Source: Tetradesmus obliquus (Eukaryota; Chlorophyta; Chlorophyceae; Sphaeropleales; Scenedesmaceae). Taken from it: a DNA stretch of 64,000 nt. Of this stretch, positions 23,223 to 35,945 are shown piece by piece. Positions within the stretch are counted from its first letter, which is position 1. Each line of letters begins with the position of its first letter. The notes beneath the pieces were generated by a model. That model was not told where the DNA came from. It saw only the letters and a program-made list of their open reading frames with translations, and ran no database searches. The translations under genes were made by a program, and so were the position numbers. The stretch is taken from the NCBI GenBank assembly GCA_030272155.1, contig CP126200.1, positions 1,240,001 through 1,304,000 of the forward strand, written 5' to 3'.

Positions 23223-25086
23223 GTCGCTACGTGACTCCACAGCCCCAGTCAGCAATGATGAGTGTGTACTAGTTTCTGCAATGTCTATACGAGGGGGCGT
23301 GTTTCGAGCACCGCGGACAGCACTTGAGCCGAATTGTGATGTGCCACACAAAGGTCCCTGCGCAGGGGCTGAAAGCCTTAATTTAGCGATTTACATTTAC
23401 AAATAAGATATCTTTGACTTTTTTCCGTGAATGTGGCGCCTGTCACCTGCTCGACATTGCAGTGGCTCGACACAGCAGCACGTGGGTGCGGGACCAGCAC
23501 ACCCCTGAACAGTGATTTCAAACCCGGATTTTATCGTAAGGGCTGCAGCATGGCCCCTTGGGGTCACATGTTATCACCGGCTTGTTGGGGCGGGTGACAC
23601 AGGCCTGTGTTGAGTGAGGCTTGCGCAGCTGCTTTAAATTTAAACCGAAATGACGCAGAAACCCGGTTTCGCCATTAGCGTCGTTGCTATACGCTACTTG
23701 CAGCTTGCGCGCGGTGTTGCGGGCGTGCTACGCCGGGTGGGAACCAAGTCGGGGCTGTGCAGGCTCTGCGACGAACGACGTGACGGCAATACGTTTGAAT
23801 ATATGCCGCTTGTATTTGAAGGGGGATTGCAGCGTCGACGTTGCAAGCCTGCAGCTGCAGCTGCTTCTGCTGCTGCTGGACATCACTCTAGGGTCTGCAG
23901 CAACATTGGCAGTTCATGCGGCGCTCGACTCAGATGTAGACACACTAATGAATGGAAGCACCTTGTTCCGCATGTGTTTCATAAACCGAGCGTCAACAAC
24001 ACCCCAACCCCTCCAAGCAGCAACCCAAGTTCACTGCAACATGCAACATGCAAAGAGTTCCACACACAGCACATAATGAAATGCTACGCGCTTTGACTTT
24101 TGATCAAACTCCCCATGCAGAAGCCACGCTCACAAGCCATGACTGTACATACGTAGTTGCTAGATCACAGGATCTTTGATCACAGGACCAACAGCAGCAG
24201 CAGCAGCACCAGCTGCCACGCATGCAGTGCATGGCGCACGTTGTGCCACGTTGCTGACCAGCAGACAAGGAACCGTGTGAAACAGGTCAACAGCAACTGC
24301 TGCAACAACCATATGACAGCTGCTGCGATGTGATCAGGTCACTTCACACATACACAGTCAGCCATCAGCTGTGTCTGCGGTGTACACAGCACAGCAAACA
24401 GCCGTGAGCGACGGCCTTATTGTGCCAATGTTGCTGAGTCATGCATCTGTTCCTGAAGGTCACCAGCCAGCATACCATAACCACACATCTGTCAGATCAA
24501 GATAAGTAGCAGGCTCCAGCCACCATTCCTTGCATATGCTGCATGCCTGCGCAGCAAGGGAGCTGTGCACAGCACAGGCACGTGCCTCCCTGGTATTTTG
24601 GTGGGACACCAACTGCAGCAGCTGCTACACACAACCACACCAGCAGCTTACGCTGCACCCAGCAGCCTCAGCATCAACACATGCATGTTTACGAAGCTCC
24701 TTGTGTGCAACAGCTATAGCTTGTGCATGTTGTTATACCGGCTTCAACTGCCAGATCCCTCATGCACCAGCCATGCCAGCCTAAGTCCACCAGACCAGGA
24801 CCACACCAAGGCTCCCTTAAAGCTTCTGAGCTGCTTCATTCAGCCAGCATTTGAACCCAGCACTTTGTGCATATGTCATCATGCAATAGCATTGTGCCCT
24901 CTGCGAGCACTGCACAGAGGGCCAGCACAGCACAGCACCTTGCCATAACACACTTCCTCCACAGCTGTGCTGCTGCCCCCACACCTCTCTGACCGCCGCA
25001 TCCAGGCTCACCCGCAAGCACATCTTGACATGTTACTCAACATACCATGTAACATCTTGAATTACAAAATAACATGCCTCTCCTCC
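23223..25086. other. Spacer between the two tandem lectin genes
   Basis: Both flanking genes are on the minus strand, so this should hold the promoter of gene B and the 3' end of gene A. A plus-strand frame at 23650-24096 (148 codons, ATG start) has fairly balanced composition over its first ~65 residues (opening MTQKPGFAISVVAIRYLQLA) but matches nothing I recognise and could be promoter-region noise. No other gene is seen. Confidence 0.4.
25062..25066 (-). terminator. Possible TGTAA polyadenylation signal of lectin gene A
   Basis: TGTAA (minus strand) lies 21 bases after the stop codon of the 25087-34350 gene. TGTAA is the common chlorophycean poly(A) signal. The very short 3' UTR it implies makes this tentative. 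Confidence 0.3.
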
Positions 25087-28000
25087 TTAACGACCTCCTT
25101 GCTGGATGACGACGGACTTGGTCCCTGACATCCCGCCGCACACCGCGAAGCAGTCGGCAGTAGAGATCGTGCTCGTCACAGCAGCGGGCTGCATCTGGGC
25201 AGTCGGGGCCGCCACGGTATATGTTCCTCCAGTCTTGCCCTTCCCCATGATGAAAAAGTCAACCTTCTGCATCACATCTGTGCCAGCAAGCTTGCGGCTC
25301 TTACCCATAAACATCCTGGAGGCTGCTGCAGCAAGCTTACGCCCGAAGAAAGGATGCCCACCTGATCCCATCATGTCCCCAGACTTGCCGGTGCTGCTAC
25401 TGCTGCTGCTGCTGTAGCCAGATGACATGCCCGGCTTGCTGCTGCTGGTGGTGGTGTAGGTGGTGGTGGTGCTGGTGGTGGTGGCGCGGGGCTGAGTGAC
25501 GACCACAGCGGCTGCTGCTGCTGGGGCGCAGGCGGTGACGTAGCACTTGGATCCGGTGGACACGGCACGGTTGCTCATGTAGATGTTGTAGAGGGTGCCG
25601 TCCTGCGGCAGCAGCAACAGCGGCAGCAGAGCAGCAGGGTTACGTGCATTCCCTTATCAATCACAGCAACACCCAGGCCAACTATTACTGCCGTAACCGA
25701 TGCACACAAGGCCATGCTGCACTGGCATGTGCATGATTCCAGCAGCGATGTTGCCTGCAGAGCAGCACACAACACCGGAAAACCAATTAAAACGTGCATT
25801 TGTTGGGAATTTCAACCCATCAAAGCAGCGCACCGTGTCTCCTGCGTCAGCCAGCACGCAGATGGCACTGCCAGATGACGTGCCCGCCATCATCATTCCT
25901 GAGCCGCCTGCCATCATCATCATTGGTGTGCCGTCACCACACATGAAGCCGCCAGCAACCTGCATGCACAGCAACACAGCAGCAAAAAAAGCAGCAGCAG
26001 CACAACGCGTGAGCGAGCAGTCCAGGTTCAGACGAGTGAAAAACAAAAGGAAAGGCGGGTGACAAGCTAGGTCTGCTGATGGAAGGTGATGTTTGAGGGG
26101 TGGTGACTGGCAGTAATGTCTGGCACAACTGGTTAGCAGAGGATTCCGGCATCTGCCTTTGCAGTTTCGCTTGTGTGCGCTCAGCCGTCGAACGCATGCC
26201 TTCATCTGCAATTGATTTTGATTCTGCAATCCTGCAAAGAGACAGCCAGAGAACCATCAACTGCTTCGCGGCTACCTCTGGGTCTGACAGCTGACGGTGA
26301 TGGTATGAGGCGTGGAGGCGCATGGGGTATCCTCATCGCCACACACGTCCCCTTCCTTAACTCACGCGGGTGTTGAATGTGAACACACCACGCGTAGCTG
26401 ACTTATTCATTCTTCAGCTGACAGTTACCTTCCTGCTGCATGCCACAGCAGTACACTCACGATTGTGGCGGGCGCAGGGGTGTAGGTGGGTGCTGGCGCT
26501 GGCGTCTGCACTGTGACTGGTGTCGGCACGGGCACAGGCGTAGGCACGGGCACCTGCAAGCACCAACAACCAGCAGGCGAGTGAAACAAGGCACGTCAAA
26601 ACAAGACATGGCTGTGTGCGAGATGTTTCTGAGTCGTGACACGCCCATTGTGAAGATTGAAAGTGTGATGGCTTGTGCTGTACCTTGCTTCAGGTGCCAA
26701 GATGCGTGAGGCTGCATAGACAAAACGAATAAAAGGCAATGTATGCTTCCAGGAGCAGTGCCGCGGGCTGCTTCTGCTGTTTATGCAGTGAGGCGCATCA
26801 GATGTATGAGCACAATTCCGCAAAGTATTTCGCATACAGCAGCAGCGCCATGCATGTCTTACGGTTGTTGGAGTGGGTACGGGCACAGGGGTGGGAACCG
26901 GTACAGGTGTGGGCACCTGCAAGCACAGCAGCAGCACAAGTGGCGTCATCCACATTGCACAGGCAACGGCAGAAGCAGCTTTTGCTTTAAACAACAGTGC
27001 TCAACAGCATTACAGCCGAGCAAATGAGCTGCAGTGTGGGAATGGCTAGTTTGTGCCACATTCTGGGTGTCGCCTGCACTTACCGGCACAGGTGTGGGCA
27101 CTGCAACCTCCTTTTTGACCTGTGGACAGCAGCAGCAGCAACGGCAGCACCACCACAGTCAACGATTCCAGTGCATGCATGCCATCATGTATGCGTCAGT
27201 CCCCTGTGCTTCAGCAGAAGCAACAACCTGCACGCCATATGCAACGATCCCTGTGAAAGTCAAAACTGCAATCGCACGGCCGCTGTAGAATCTTTGAAGT
27301 GAATTTGCATCGCCGGCACAAACTACCCAGCACCAACTGCCTGGTGATTGTGCCGCCTTGTATGCAGTGAACGACAGCGGCAGCAGCAGCAGCCGCAGCA
27401 GCAGCAGCGGGAGCCGGCCTCACCTCGACGACCTTCTCCACGATCTTCTCCACTGGGATCTCCTTCTTGACCTGCAAGCAGAGTTCAGGTGGTTACACAG
27501 CGCCTCTCATGACAGGCACATGCAGTGGTAGCGGAGTCCTGTAGCAGCATGTGATAGTAGCCAGTCAAAGAGAGACAGCAGCCGGCAAGGCCTGCAAGCC
27601 CCTGCCCAAATCGTCTGCTCCACCACAGCGGCAGCAGCAGCAGCAGAAGCGACAGCAACGCCCCACCTCGACGACCTTCTCCACGATCTTCTCAACTGGC
27701 ACCTCTTTCTTCACCTGCAGCAGGTCACAGCAGAACGCATTGTAAACGCAAATATAGAGGAGCAGCGTTTTGTTTCAGCATGTCCGTGCATGACTGCCAC
27801 AGCACTGCTGTGCCAACAGCTGTCAATGTTGCATCAATCAAAGCAACGCGACACAGAGCTTGGGCTGCTCGGCAGTGTTTCTGGAGTGGTGTGCTTCGTG
27901 CAGGGTGCAGCAGCAGTTATCTGGCTCTTCTGCTGCAGCGTGCTGTGCAGTGCCTGCCAGACAGGTCTGTGCATTCCATCGTGTACTGCTTGCTTGTTTT

Positions 28001-28868
28001 TTGTTGTACTGACTTGCTGCCCTCTTACCTCCACGATCTTCTCCACCACCTTCTCCACAGGCACATCCCTTGGGGTGGGCACCGGCACTGGCGTGGGCAC
28101 AGGCACCTGCAGCACAGGTCAGGAGGGAATGCCAGTGCGTCAGTGCGCAACTACAGCTGTTGAAAACAAGCTCACATGGCTGCTGATTAATCAATGGGTA
28201 CTGCTGCAGCCGCCCACATATGCGGCCAACCTTGCAGCTGGTTGCCGCAGAAACAGCTATACATGTGCCATTTGGGTCAACACAAGCAACGGCCTGTCCG
28301 CAATCAGGGCTGCTTCACTGCAGCTAACCATCACTGATGCCCAGGAGCAACAACAGCTTGTAACACTTCCTGCTGCTGTCTTCCGATCAACTCACGGGCG
28401 TGGGCACAGGCACCTGCAAGCACGCAGCAGCAGGCAGCAGGGCAGCATTGTCAGTAGCCAGACTGAAGCATACAACAGGCATGGAGGCATTTTGAAACCT
28501 GGACAGCCTTGAAGCGCTACCCGACATATTGTTCTGGATATGCAAGCAGCTGGCATACGCGGCAGTAGGCCGTGTGCAGTTATAAAGAGACATATGACAG
28601 TGTGCATGAACAGCAGCGCCGACAACTCACTGGTGTGGGCACAGCAACCTCCTTCTTGACCTGCAGGGCAGATTCACATACAATATCATCGTTAGCAACA
28701 CAACAACCCAAAGGACGCTGCAACTGCCAGCACAACAGCTGCCCCCTGCGGTGCCAAACGGCAGAGGTGCAGCAGCAGAAGCGGCCCAGCCACGCAGCAG
28801 CACAAGCACATAAAGCTGCAACTTGTGCACTTGGTTTAGCAGCAGCAGCAGCAGCAGCAACAGCAACA

Positions 28869-28904
<36 letters not shown>

Positions 28905-30036
28905 GCAGCCAGAGCCAGCCTCACCTCCACCACCTTCTCCACAATCTTTTCAACTGGCACCTCCTTCTTGACCTGCAAGCAGCACAGCGGACATGGCACA
29001 GCAGCAAAGCAGCACTGTCAGCAGCACATCCCAATGCCTTGAACCTCAGCAATGCACACACACGTTGCGACACACAACCCCAACGTTCCAGACAGGATAC
29101 GCGGTGCTATTGCAATTGATTAATCACAACAATGAGGCAGGGCGCATCAGCCACAGAGCAACAACATACAGTTTGAGCTGCTGGGTTTGCTGTATGGGCT
29201 TTCAGGCGCGCTGCTCACCTCCACAACCTTCTCCACCACCTTCTCAACAGGCACCTGCGGTTGAAGTTTCAGCAAATGAATTGGAGTGAGTGTAAGAATT
29301 AAGACATGCCAGATTTGAGTGGTCTGGAACCCACTTAAGTTTTTGGCAGCGCTGGACCGGTGGCTACACAGCGAGGTAAAGCACAGGCCTGAGCAAGGCA
29401 GCCATGCTGACAGTACATCAAAGATCAGACTACATGGCTGCGGTGCAGCTGTGGCATAGATTATCCTGCCTCTATTAAAGTCGGAGGCGGAACTCACGTC
29501 ACGGGGTGTTGGCACAGGCACGGGGGTAGGCACCTGCAAGCAGCAACAGCAGCAGCATACAGTCAGCCTAGACCAATGCGTATGTGCTGCAGCTGGAAGA
29601 TTGCCGTGTTGTGTTCTTATTGCTTGAAGCATAGTTGCTGCTGTTCTGCTAGCAGGTAGCTGCTGCATACAGCAGTAAATCACTGGACAGCGCCAGCTGT
29701 GGTGGGCTTACAGGCACTGGTGTTGGTACTGGCACGGGTGTTGGCACTGGGACGGGTGTTGGAATCTCCTTCTTGACCTGCACGGCAGAAGCAGCACACA
29801 GAAGTGACACCCCAACACATACCTAAAAAGCAGCAGCTGTGATGTGGTGGTGTCTGAGATCCCATACTGTTGAGTTTAATTAGACTTTCAGCTGTGTGCT
29901 GTGGCAGTTGGCACCACTGCTGCTTGTGACCGCCCATGGGATATAGCGAGGTGCGCAGTACCAAACCAGAGAACGTTAATATTAAACAAAATCAGTCTAG
30001 GCGCAGACTTGCGATCAAACACCGTGCAAGATGACC

Positions 30037-30089
<53 letters not shown>

Positions 30090-33047
30090 GTGGCTTGCAG
30101 CATCGCCTCACCTCCACCACCTTCTGCACCACCTTCTCAACCGGCACCTCCTTCTGGACCTGCAGGGCGGGCCGCGGCAACAGCAGTATATGGCACTGGC
30201 CGCTGCTGAGGGTATCAGTATGATGCATGTTCATGCACTGACATGCCTTAGTAGCGGCGCCCGGCTCAGGTCCATGTGCACAACCCAACTCTTTGCTGCG
30301 CCAGCAGCACGGGCGCATGCCAACATAAACCAACGGCAGGCCACAGCCAGCAACTGCAGTTTGGGTTTAGCAGATGATGCCACTTACCTCAACCACCTTG
30401 GTCACCACCTTCTCGACTGGCACGTCACGCGGTGTGGGGACAGGCACTGGCACCTGCAGCAGCACAGCAAGCAGACAGCGCATTGTATTTAATTCATGAA
30501 CCATGGCGGTGCTGCCACGTATTTGCAGGAACAAGTTTATGTCCTGCTGGAGAATGGGATGCGGCCGTGCTGCTTAACCTGCGAGCCTGAAATTACTGGA
30601 ACCGCCAACGCGCAACTTTCTTGCAGGTCGTCGTTCGTTGCTGTTGCACCGCATGAACCCATCACAACTACACAGCTTGCTGCCAGCTGCAAGTCAGCTG
30701 CAGTGCTTTGCCGCTGCATGTGGTGCTGCAGCAGCAGCACTGCTGACTCACCGGCGTGGGCACTGCCACCTCCTTCTTGACCTGCAGGGCAGCACAAACA
30801 AACAAGAATGTGACACATTGCAGACTGTTGACCAGGTGCTGGTTACAAAAGCATATGAATGTCTTGTACGCGGTGGTTCCTGCAAGTGCATGATGCCTTG
30901 CAAAGATCATGCTGCGCCGCAGCTGCGCTCTGTCCTGCGGGTGTGCCTACCCTGCTGCCTTTGCATGTGTGCCGGCCGTGCTACACACATAGGGAGGTGT
31001 TGTGGTGCTGCCTTTTGTCACACATGGAGGTGATACTAACGTAGGATGGCGCTGCCTTTCGTCACACATGGAGGTGATACTAACGTGGGATGGTGCTGCC
31101 TTTTGTCACACATGGAGGTGATACTAACGTGGGATGGTGCTGCCTTTCGTCACACATGGAGGTGATACCAACGTGGGATGGTGCTGCCTTTTGTCACACA
31201 TGGAGGTGATACTAACGTGGGATGGTGCTGCATTTCGTCACACATGGAGGTGATACTAACGTAGGATGGTGCTGCCTTTTGTCACACATGGAGGTGATAC
31301 TAACGTGGGATGGTGCTGCCTTTTGTCACACGCAGAGATGCTATGGTGCTGCCCTTTGTCCTGTAGGCCAGGAGCCGCTGTGGACGCATGCTGCCCTACA
31401 GCTGCCTGCTATTGTCTGCTTGTTGGTCAGTTCCACAGCATGCGCTGTCCTGTTGGATGCATCATCCCAAGTCTCAACGCTGGTAGCTGAATTCAAGTGC
31501 CTGCTGTTTGAACCACAAGCAGGGGGAGCGGCTCACCTCCACAACTTTCTCTACCACCTTCTCAACTGGCACCTCCTTCTGGACCTGCAGGGGAGGCAGA
31601 GGCAGCAAGTTGTGGACACTATTGGCTGACAGTATCTCCATGACAGTATAGCAATGCATTTATAACCTGCCAGCTGCCGCTAACCCCATGTAAGCCTGAA
31701 CAATATCTGATTTCAGCAGAATTGCAATTGTACGAGTGGTACATTGAATGCTGGTGCACTTGCAGCAGCATTGCCTCACCTCCACCACCTTCTGCACCAC
31801 CTTCTGCACTGGCACCTGCAGCGCGCAGTGCCCAGCAGCAACAGCAGCAGCAGCAGCAGCAGCAGTAGTGAGTCAACGTTGTCTCTGCTACCAAGCCACA
31901 CAGTACAGTGCATTGCAGCAAAAGCAGGTTCTGTGTGCCACGAAGATACGCCAGCATAATTCATCTCTACTGAAATCCAACATTGCTTTGTTTGCAGCAC
32001 TCACGTCCACAGGCGTTGGCACGGGCACGGGTGTTGGCACGGGCACGGGTGTCATGACGCTCACTGGCTTGGGTACAGCCGCCACCACCTGCTGCTGCTG
32101 CTGGCCAGACCACTGCTGGCCAGATGAGCTGCTGCTGCTGCTGGCCTTGTCGCAGTTGGGGATCACTGCAGATGTATTTGCAGCAGGAGCGGGACGCACA
32201 GTTCAGCACGTGGTGCTGTAGCAGATACAAGCTGAACATACACATGTGTTTCAAATGATTCAGCTAACAGCAGCTGCAAACGCATGTGCGCAGTGAATCG
32301 CAGGCCCTTGCCCACAGGTCAGCAGCATAACACATGCTTCTGCCCCTACTGCTGCTGCTGCTGTCACAGCACAGCTACTCACGGTTCACCCACACCGCCT
32401 GCAGGGAGCACATCTTGCCATCCTTCACATTGCCGCGGAAGGCGTAGAAGTAAGCCCCGGGCTCAGGTGGGTTCAGGGTTTTGAGGTTGTAGCCATTGGC
32501 CCAGTTGCCTATGGCCAGCTCAAGGCCTGAGTAGGTGCCCACCTTGACGTACTCGATGCAGCTGCAGGAAAGCAGGGTTCAGGCAGGCAGGCATGCAGGG
32601 TTTAGGTGGGTAAGCAGGCAGGCAGGGTTTTGAGGTTGTAGCCATTGGCCCAGTTGCCGATGGCCAGCTCAAGGCCGGAGTAGGTGCCCACCTTGACGTA
32701 CTCAATGCAGCTGCGAGAAGCAGGGTTTAGGCAGGCAGGCAGGTAGGGTTTAGGTGGGTATGCAGGCAGGCAAGCTTTTGAGGTTGTAGCCATTGGCCCA
32801 GTTGCCGATGGGCAGCTCCAGGCCTGAGCAGGTGCCCACCTTGACGTGCTCAATGCAGCTGCGGGGTGGTCAATGCAAGTCAAAGCAGGTCAAAAATGGT
32901 CAAAGGGGGTCAAAGAAGACACTGCTGCTGCGGAGGCGGCGGTGGCCGGGGCGGCTTTCAGCCGCCCTGTTTGGTCAGGCGGGTGTTGCCACAACATGCT
33001 GACCATAGCAGCTGACACCTCTCCCTTTTTTGCAGCAGGTCTGCTGC

Positions 33048-33105
<58 letters not shown>

Positions 33106-34350
33106 GCTGGCTGAGCCAACATGATGCTCACCCCGATCCCACGCGCACGTTGATGAACTTGATCTGGTCGCGTGCGGGGAAGACCAGCACCTTCTCCTCA
33201 CTGCTGCTGCTGCCCAGCATCTTCACGCCAGCAGGCTGGAAGCCTGCAGCAGCAGCAGCAGCAGCAGCAGGTGAGATATGCAACATGATGTAGTGCCTGC
33301 CGGAGAAAAGGCAAGACACGCAAGAGCTGCGGCTGCTGAACCGAACTGGTCAGAAGCCTGGCACAGCGGCTGCATGGAGCCACGTACTCCGGCATCCCTC
33401 CTGTCGCGCATGCGCCACCACTGCAGAGCTTGATGTTGATAGGGTCGCCCTATCACGCCGCTGCTGCTCACCATCAACCCTGGAAGACTGCAGAAGCTGG
33501 GCTGCGTGCTCACCGTACTTGGGCATGACTCATGTCACGCATGTGCCATCAAAGTGAGCTTGCTGATGCTGAAGCCCCCTCCCCACACCACTGCTGCTCC
33601 CCATGAACCCTGACAGAATGTATGTTATCATTGCATGCTCACCGTACTTGGGCATGACTCCTGTCACGCATGTGCCGTCAAAGTGAAGCTTGATGTTGGT
33701 GGGGTCACCCGGGCGCTTCACACTTTGGTCAACGTAGCTGCCGCCATCGCAGGACGTGCCGAGCATCTCACTGGACCCCACCTGGCGCAGGCATTCGTCA
33801 TGAGCTGCAGCAGACACGTTTCACACGTTGTTGCACGGTGAAAAGAAATGACGTGAGGGTTTGTTTGGGTGTTAAGGAGAGCGTGTGATGTGTGATATGC
33901 TGCTGCTACTGCTGCTGCTGGTGCTGCTGCTGCTGCTTTCGAAAAGCTCAGGGCTGTCCAGCAGGCCCGACCGGCTATCAGACCCTGCAACAGCCTTCAA
34001 CATAATTTGAGAAGAATTTATAAATACTGTCGCTGCTCCTTCGCTGCCTGTCACCAGCACAGCTGCCGAGTCATTTCGGTCGAACGTTGCCCGCTGTTTT
34101 GCGCAACCTACTGCTTATGTCTCCAAGCGTAGCAGCTGCTACTTAATACATCTACCGTACAAGACGACATGCTATTAAGCAGTCTCGTAGCCAGGATGCT
34201 TTTTGCAGGAGTCACTGCAAGGGCGAGAGCCTCTCCATTGCTGCTAGATCGCTATAATAAACTAACACTGCTGTTATTATGCTCACCGAGCACCTGGTGA
34301 CCCACTGCCAGCAGTGCCACTGCGAGCAGCAAGTGCTTGCCCATGGCCAT
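25087..34350 (-). CDS. Secreted jacalin-like lectin protein with 17-exon Val-Pro/EKVVE linker (paralogue A)
   Basis: Twenty-four phase-consistent exons (minus): 34350..34287, 33804..33643, 33243..33132, 32561..32383, 32165..32005, then linker exons 31815..31780, 31584..31537, 30781..30752, 30453..30388, 30159..30112, 29777..29712, 29533..29498, 29254..29219, 28972..28925, 28660..28631, 28413..28396, 28106..28029, 27714..27667, 27471..27424, 27119..27084, 26916..26863, 26553..26461, then 25959..25834 and 25602..25087; 712 aa. The signal peptide is MAMGKHLLLAVALLAVG. Residues ~22-190 are jacalin-like (HFDGTCVTGVMPKYGG, VLVFPARDQIKFINVRVGSG, CIEYVKVGTYSGLEL, PPEPGAYFYAFRGN, SLQAVWV). Residues ~227-499 alternate VKKEVPVEKIVEKVVE and VPTPVPVPTP blocks. 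The C-terminus has a Cys-containing module (SAICVLADAGDT, SKCYVTACAP), Ser/Thr-rich sequence and DCFAVCGGMSGTKSV, related to paralogue B. Probably a cell-wall or matrix lectin (inferred). Confidence 0.86.
26461..31815 (-). repeat. Array of 17 small symmetric (0-0) repeat exons
   Basis: All 17 linker exons begin at a codon boundary with GTN (Val) after CAG and end at a codon boundary. Lengths are 18, 30, 36, 48, 54, 66, 78 and 93 nt, all multiples of 3 and mostly of 6 or 12. They encode three modules: VKKE(V/I)P or VQKEVP lead-ins, VEK(V/I)VEKVVE blocks, and VPTPVPVPTP blocks, some joined by PRD. Several exons share near-identical sequence (27471..27424 and 27714..27667; 30781..30752 and 28660..28631), so the array grew by exon duplication. 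Any exon can be skipped or added without a frameshift. Confidence 0.88.
30996..31340. repeat. 44-bp minisatellite, about seven units
   Basis: The unit begins gaggtgatactaacgtggga and ends with ttgtcacacatg. Seven near-identical copies plus a partial one occur head to tail, differing by single bases. It lies in the intron between linker exons 31584..31537 and 30781..30752 of lectin gene A. It is not a copy of any exon I can see, unlike most other tandem repeats here. Confidence 0.9.
32580..32862 (-). repeat. Two acceptor-side truncated copies of lectin A exon 4
   Basis: Near 32640-32710 and 32780-32862 are copies of the acceptor plus the first ~75 bases of exon 32561..32383 (coding CIEYVKVGTYSGLELAIGNW and on), each cut off before the exon end. 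They precede the real exon in transcript order. Comparable 3'-end copies of exon 33804..33643 lie near 33513-33570 and 33387-33460. Confidence 0.8.
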
Positions 34351-35890
34351 TTTTGAGATGGCCGATATACTGCACACGTAGCAAAAACACAGTTAAACTA
34401 GAATTTTAAACATGTATCGAGAGGCAGATTTACGTTCGCACGGACTGTGGCTGCATCAGGCTGCACAACAGGTAGTGACACTTGCAAGCAGCACCACTTG
34501 AGGTAAAGGGTGTCGTAAAACGGGAGCATTGAAACATGCACTTATCTGGAATTCTATCATGAAACACAAGCGACGGAGTGTCTCAAGGCTGTCGAGATCA
34601 ACCCATCATTCATCCTGCTGAGCATCACCTTGTGCCGGCAGCAACACCAGGGTCGTTCAAGGCTTCGTAACTGCGTAATACGTCCGACGTGGGGCGTTGC
34701 GTGCGCTTCATCCGCCTGCGCGTGCACTTGTTACCGGCAGGTGAGTCAGTGGTTACTGTTGCTGTCATCTCACTCCAAAGGACTCCACAGCAGCGACTAA
34801 AGGCGTCTAAGGCCGCACATCATAGGCATGTGATTGCGTTTCAAGATGTGATATCGGCAGTGCTGAGCGTATGTGCATATTCCAGTTGCATTTACATCTT
34901 CCTGGTGCTCAGTGCCAGCCTCAGGCTGGCAGTACACGCAGAGCATCATCCCCTCCTCCATCCAAAGCTCAGCCGCAAGATTTCTAGGAGGCCTGCGATT
35001 GCCCTTTGTGGTGTTGATGATGAATCTCAAATCGCCTGCTTCCGTTTGGGCCCAGCACCCGGCGGGCCACGTACGCTGTTTGCAGCTGACTCACGGTGCT
35101 TCACCTCTGCAGTAAAATGACGAATTCTAGACAAAGCCAGGATGCCGAAGCACGCTGGTCATGCACAGCTGCGCACCTTCAAGCAATGCTGAGCCAGAGG
35201 ACCCCCGCCAAAGTCTCCTGGCACTCCAAGTGGTGGGCTGCTCATGTAGGCACTGCTACCCGGCACCATAGCATCATGCGAAGTTCTCGCCTGTAGGCAC
35301 AGAGAAGGTTACAGGGCAGGGTCGTTAGGGGTCCATGGGCGGGACCACCCGTGACCCCTGCCCCCGTCCTTCAAGTAGTCCTGGGTAGTCCGTGGTGTAG
35401 GTTCCAGTCATGACACTCGCGGGGAGATCGCAGTAGCAGCAGAAAACAAAGCATTAGGCATTGTGTATCACAGATATCACATAGCAGTGGTGTATATGGT
35501 GAGCAAGGCATGCAGTCAGCAGTGGGCGGACAGAGTTTTTTGTTACAGAAGGTGATGGCCATAAATGTATCACGGGCACACAGCCGTCTGGTGCTCCCCA
35601 TGACACACGCATCCTCGTCATAAGTCAATTCTGTAACCACTGTAGGGTGCAGCGGCACCACCACAGCACGATGAACATCTGCTGCATCACACACTGTAAA
35701 CGGTATCCACTGTAGGGTGCATCGGCACCACCTCAGCATCATGCTGTCAGGCTGGACATATGCTGCAACATGCACTGTAAAACGGTGTGCGCTTTGCAGC
35801 GCAGCTGGATAGATGCCGGATCACAATACAGAGGCAATGGACGGCGACATGCACAAAAAACGGCTCCCTCACGCCAACTGTGGACAGCCA

Positions 35891-35945
<55 letters not shown>

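Noticed and set aside
30996..31340. CRISPR-like array, or branch points because each unit contains TACTAAC
   Set aside because: Units are head to tail without spacers, and the host gene is on the opposite strand, so TACTAAC is not in its transcript.
16439..34350. Pherophorin or extensin identity for the Pro-rich proteins
   Set aside because: Linkers are Val-Pro-Thr repeats without SPPP-type hydroxyproline motifs, and the folded head is jacalin-like.
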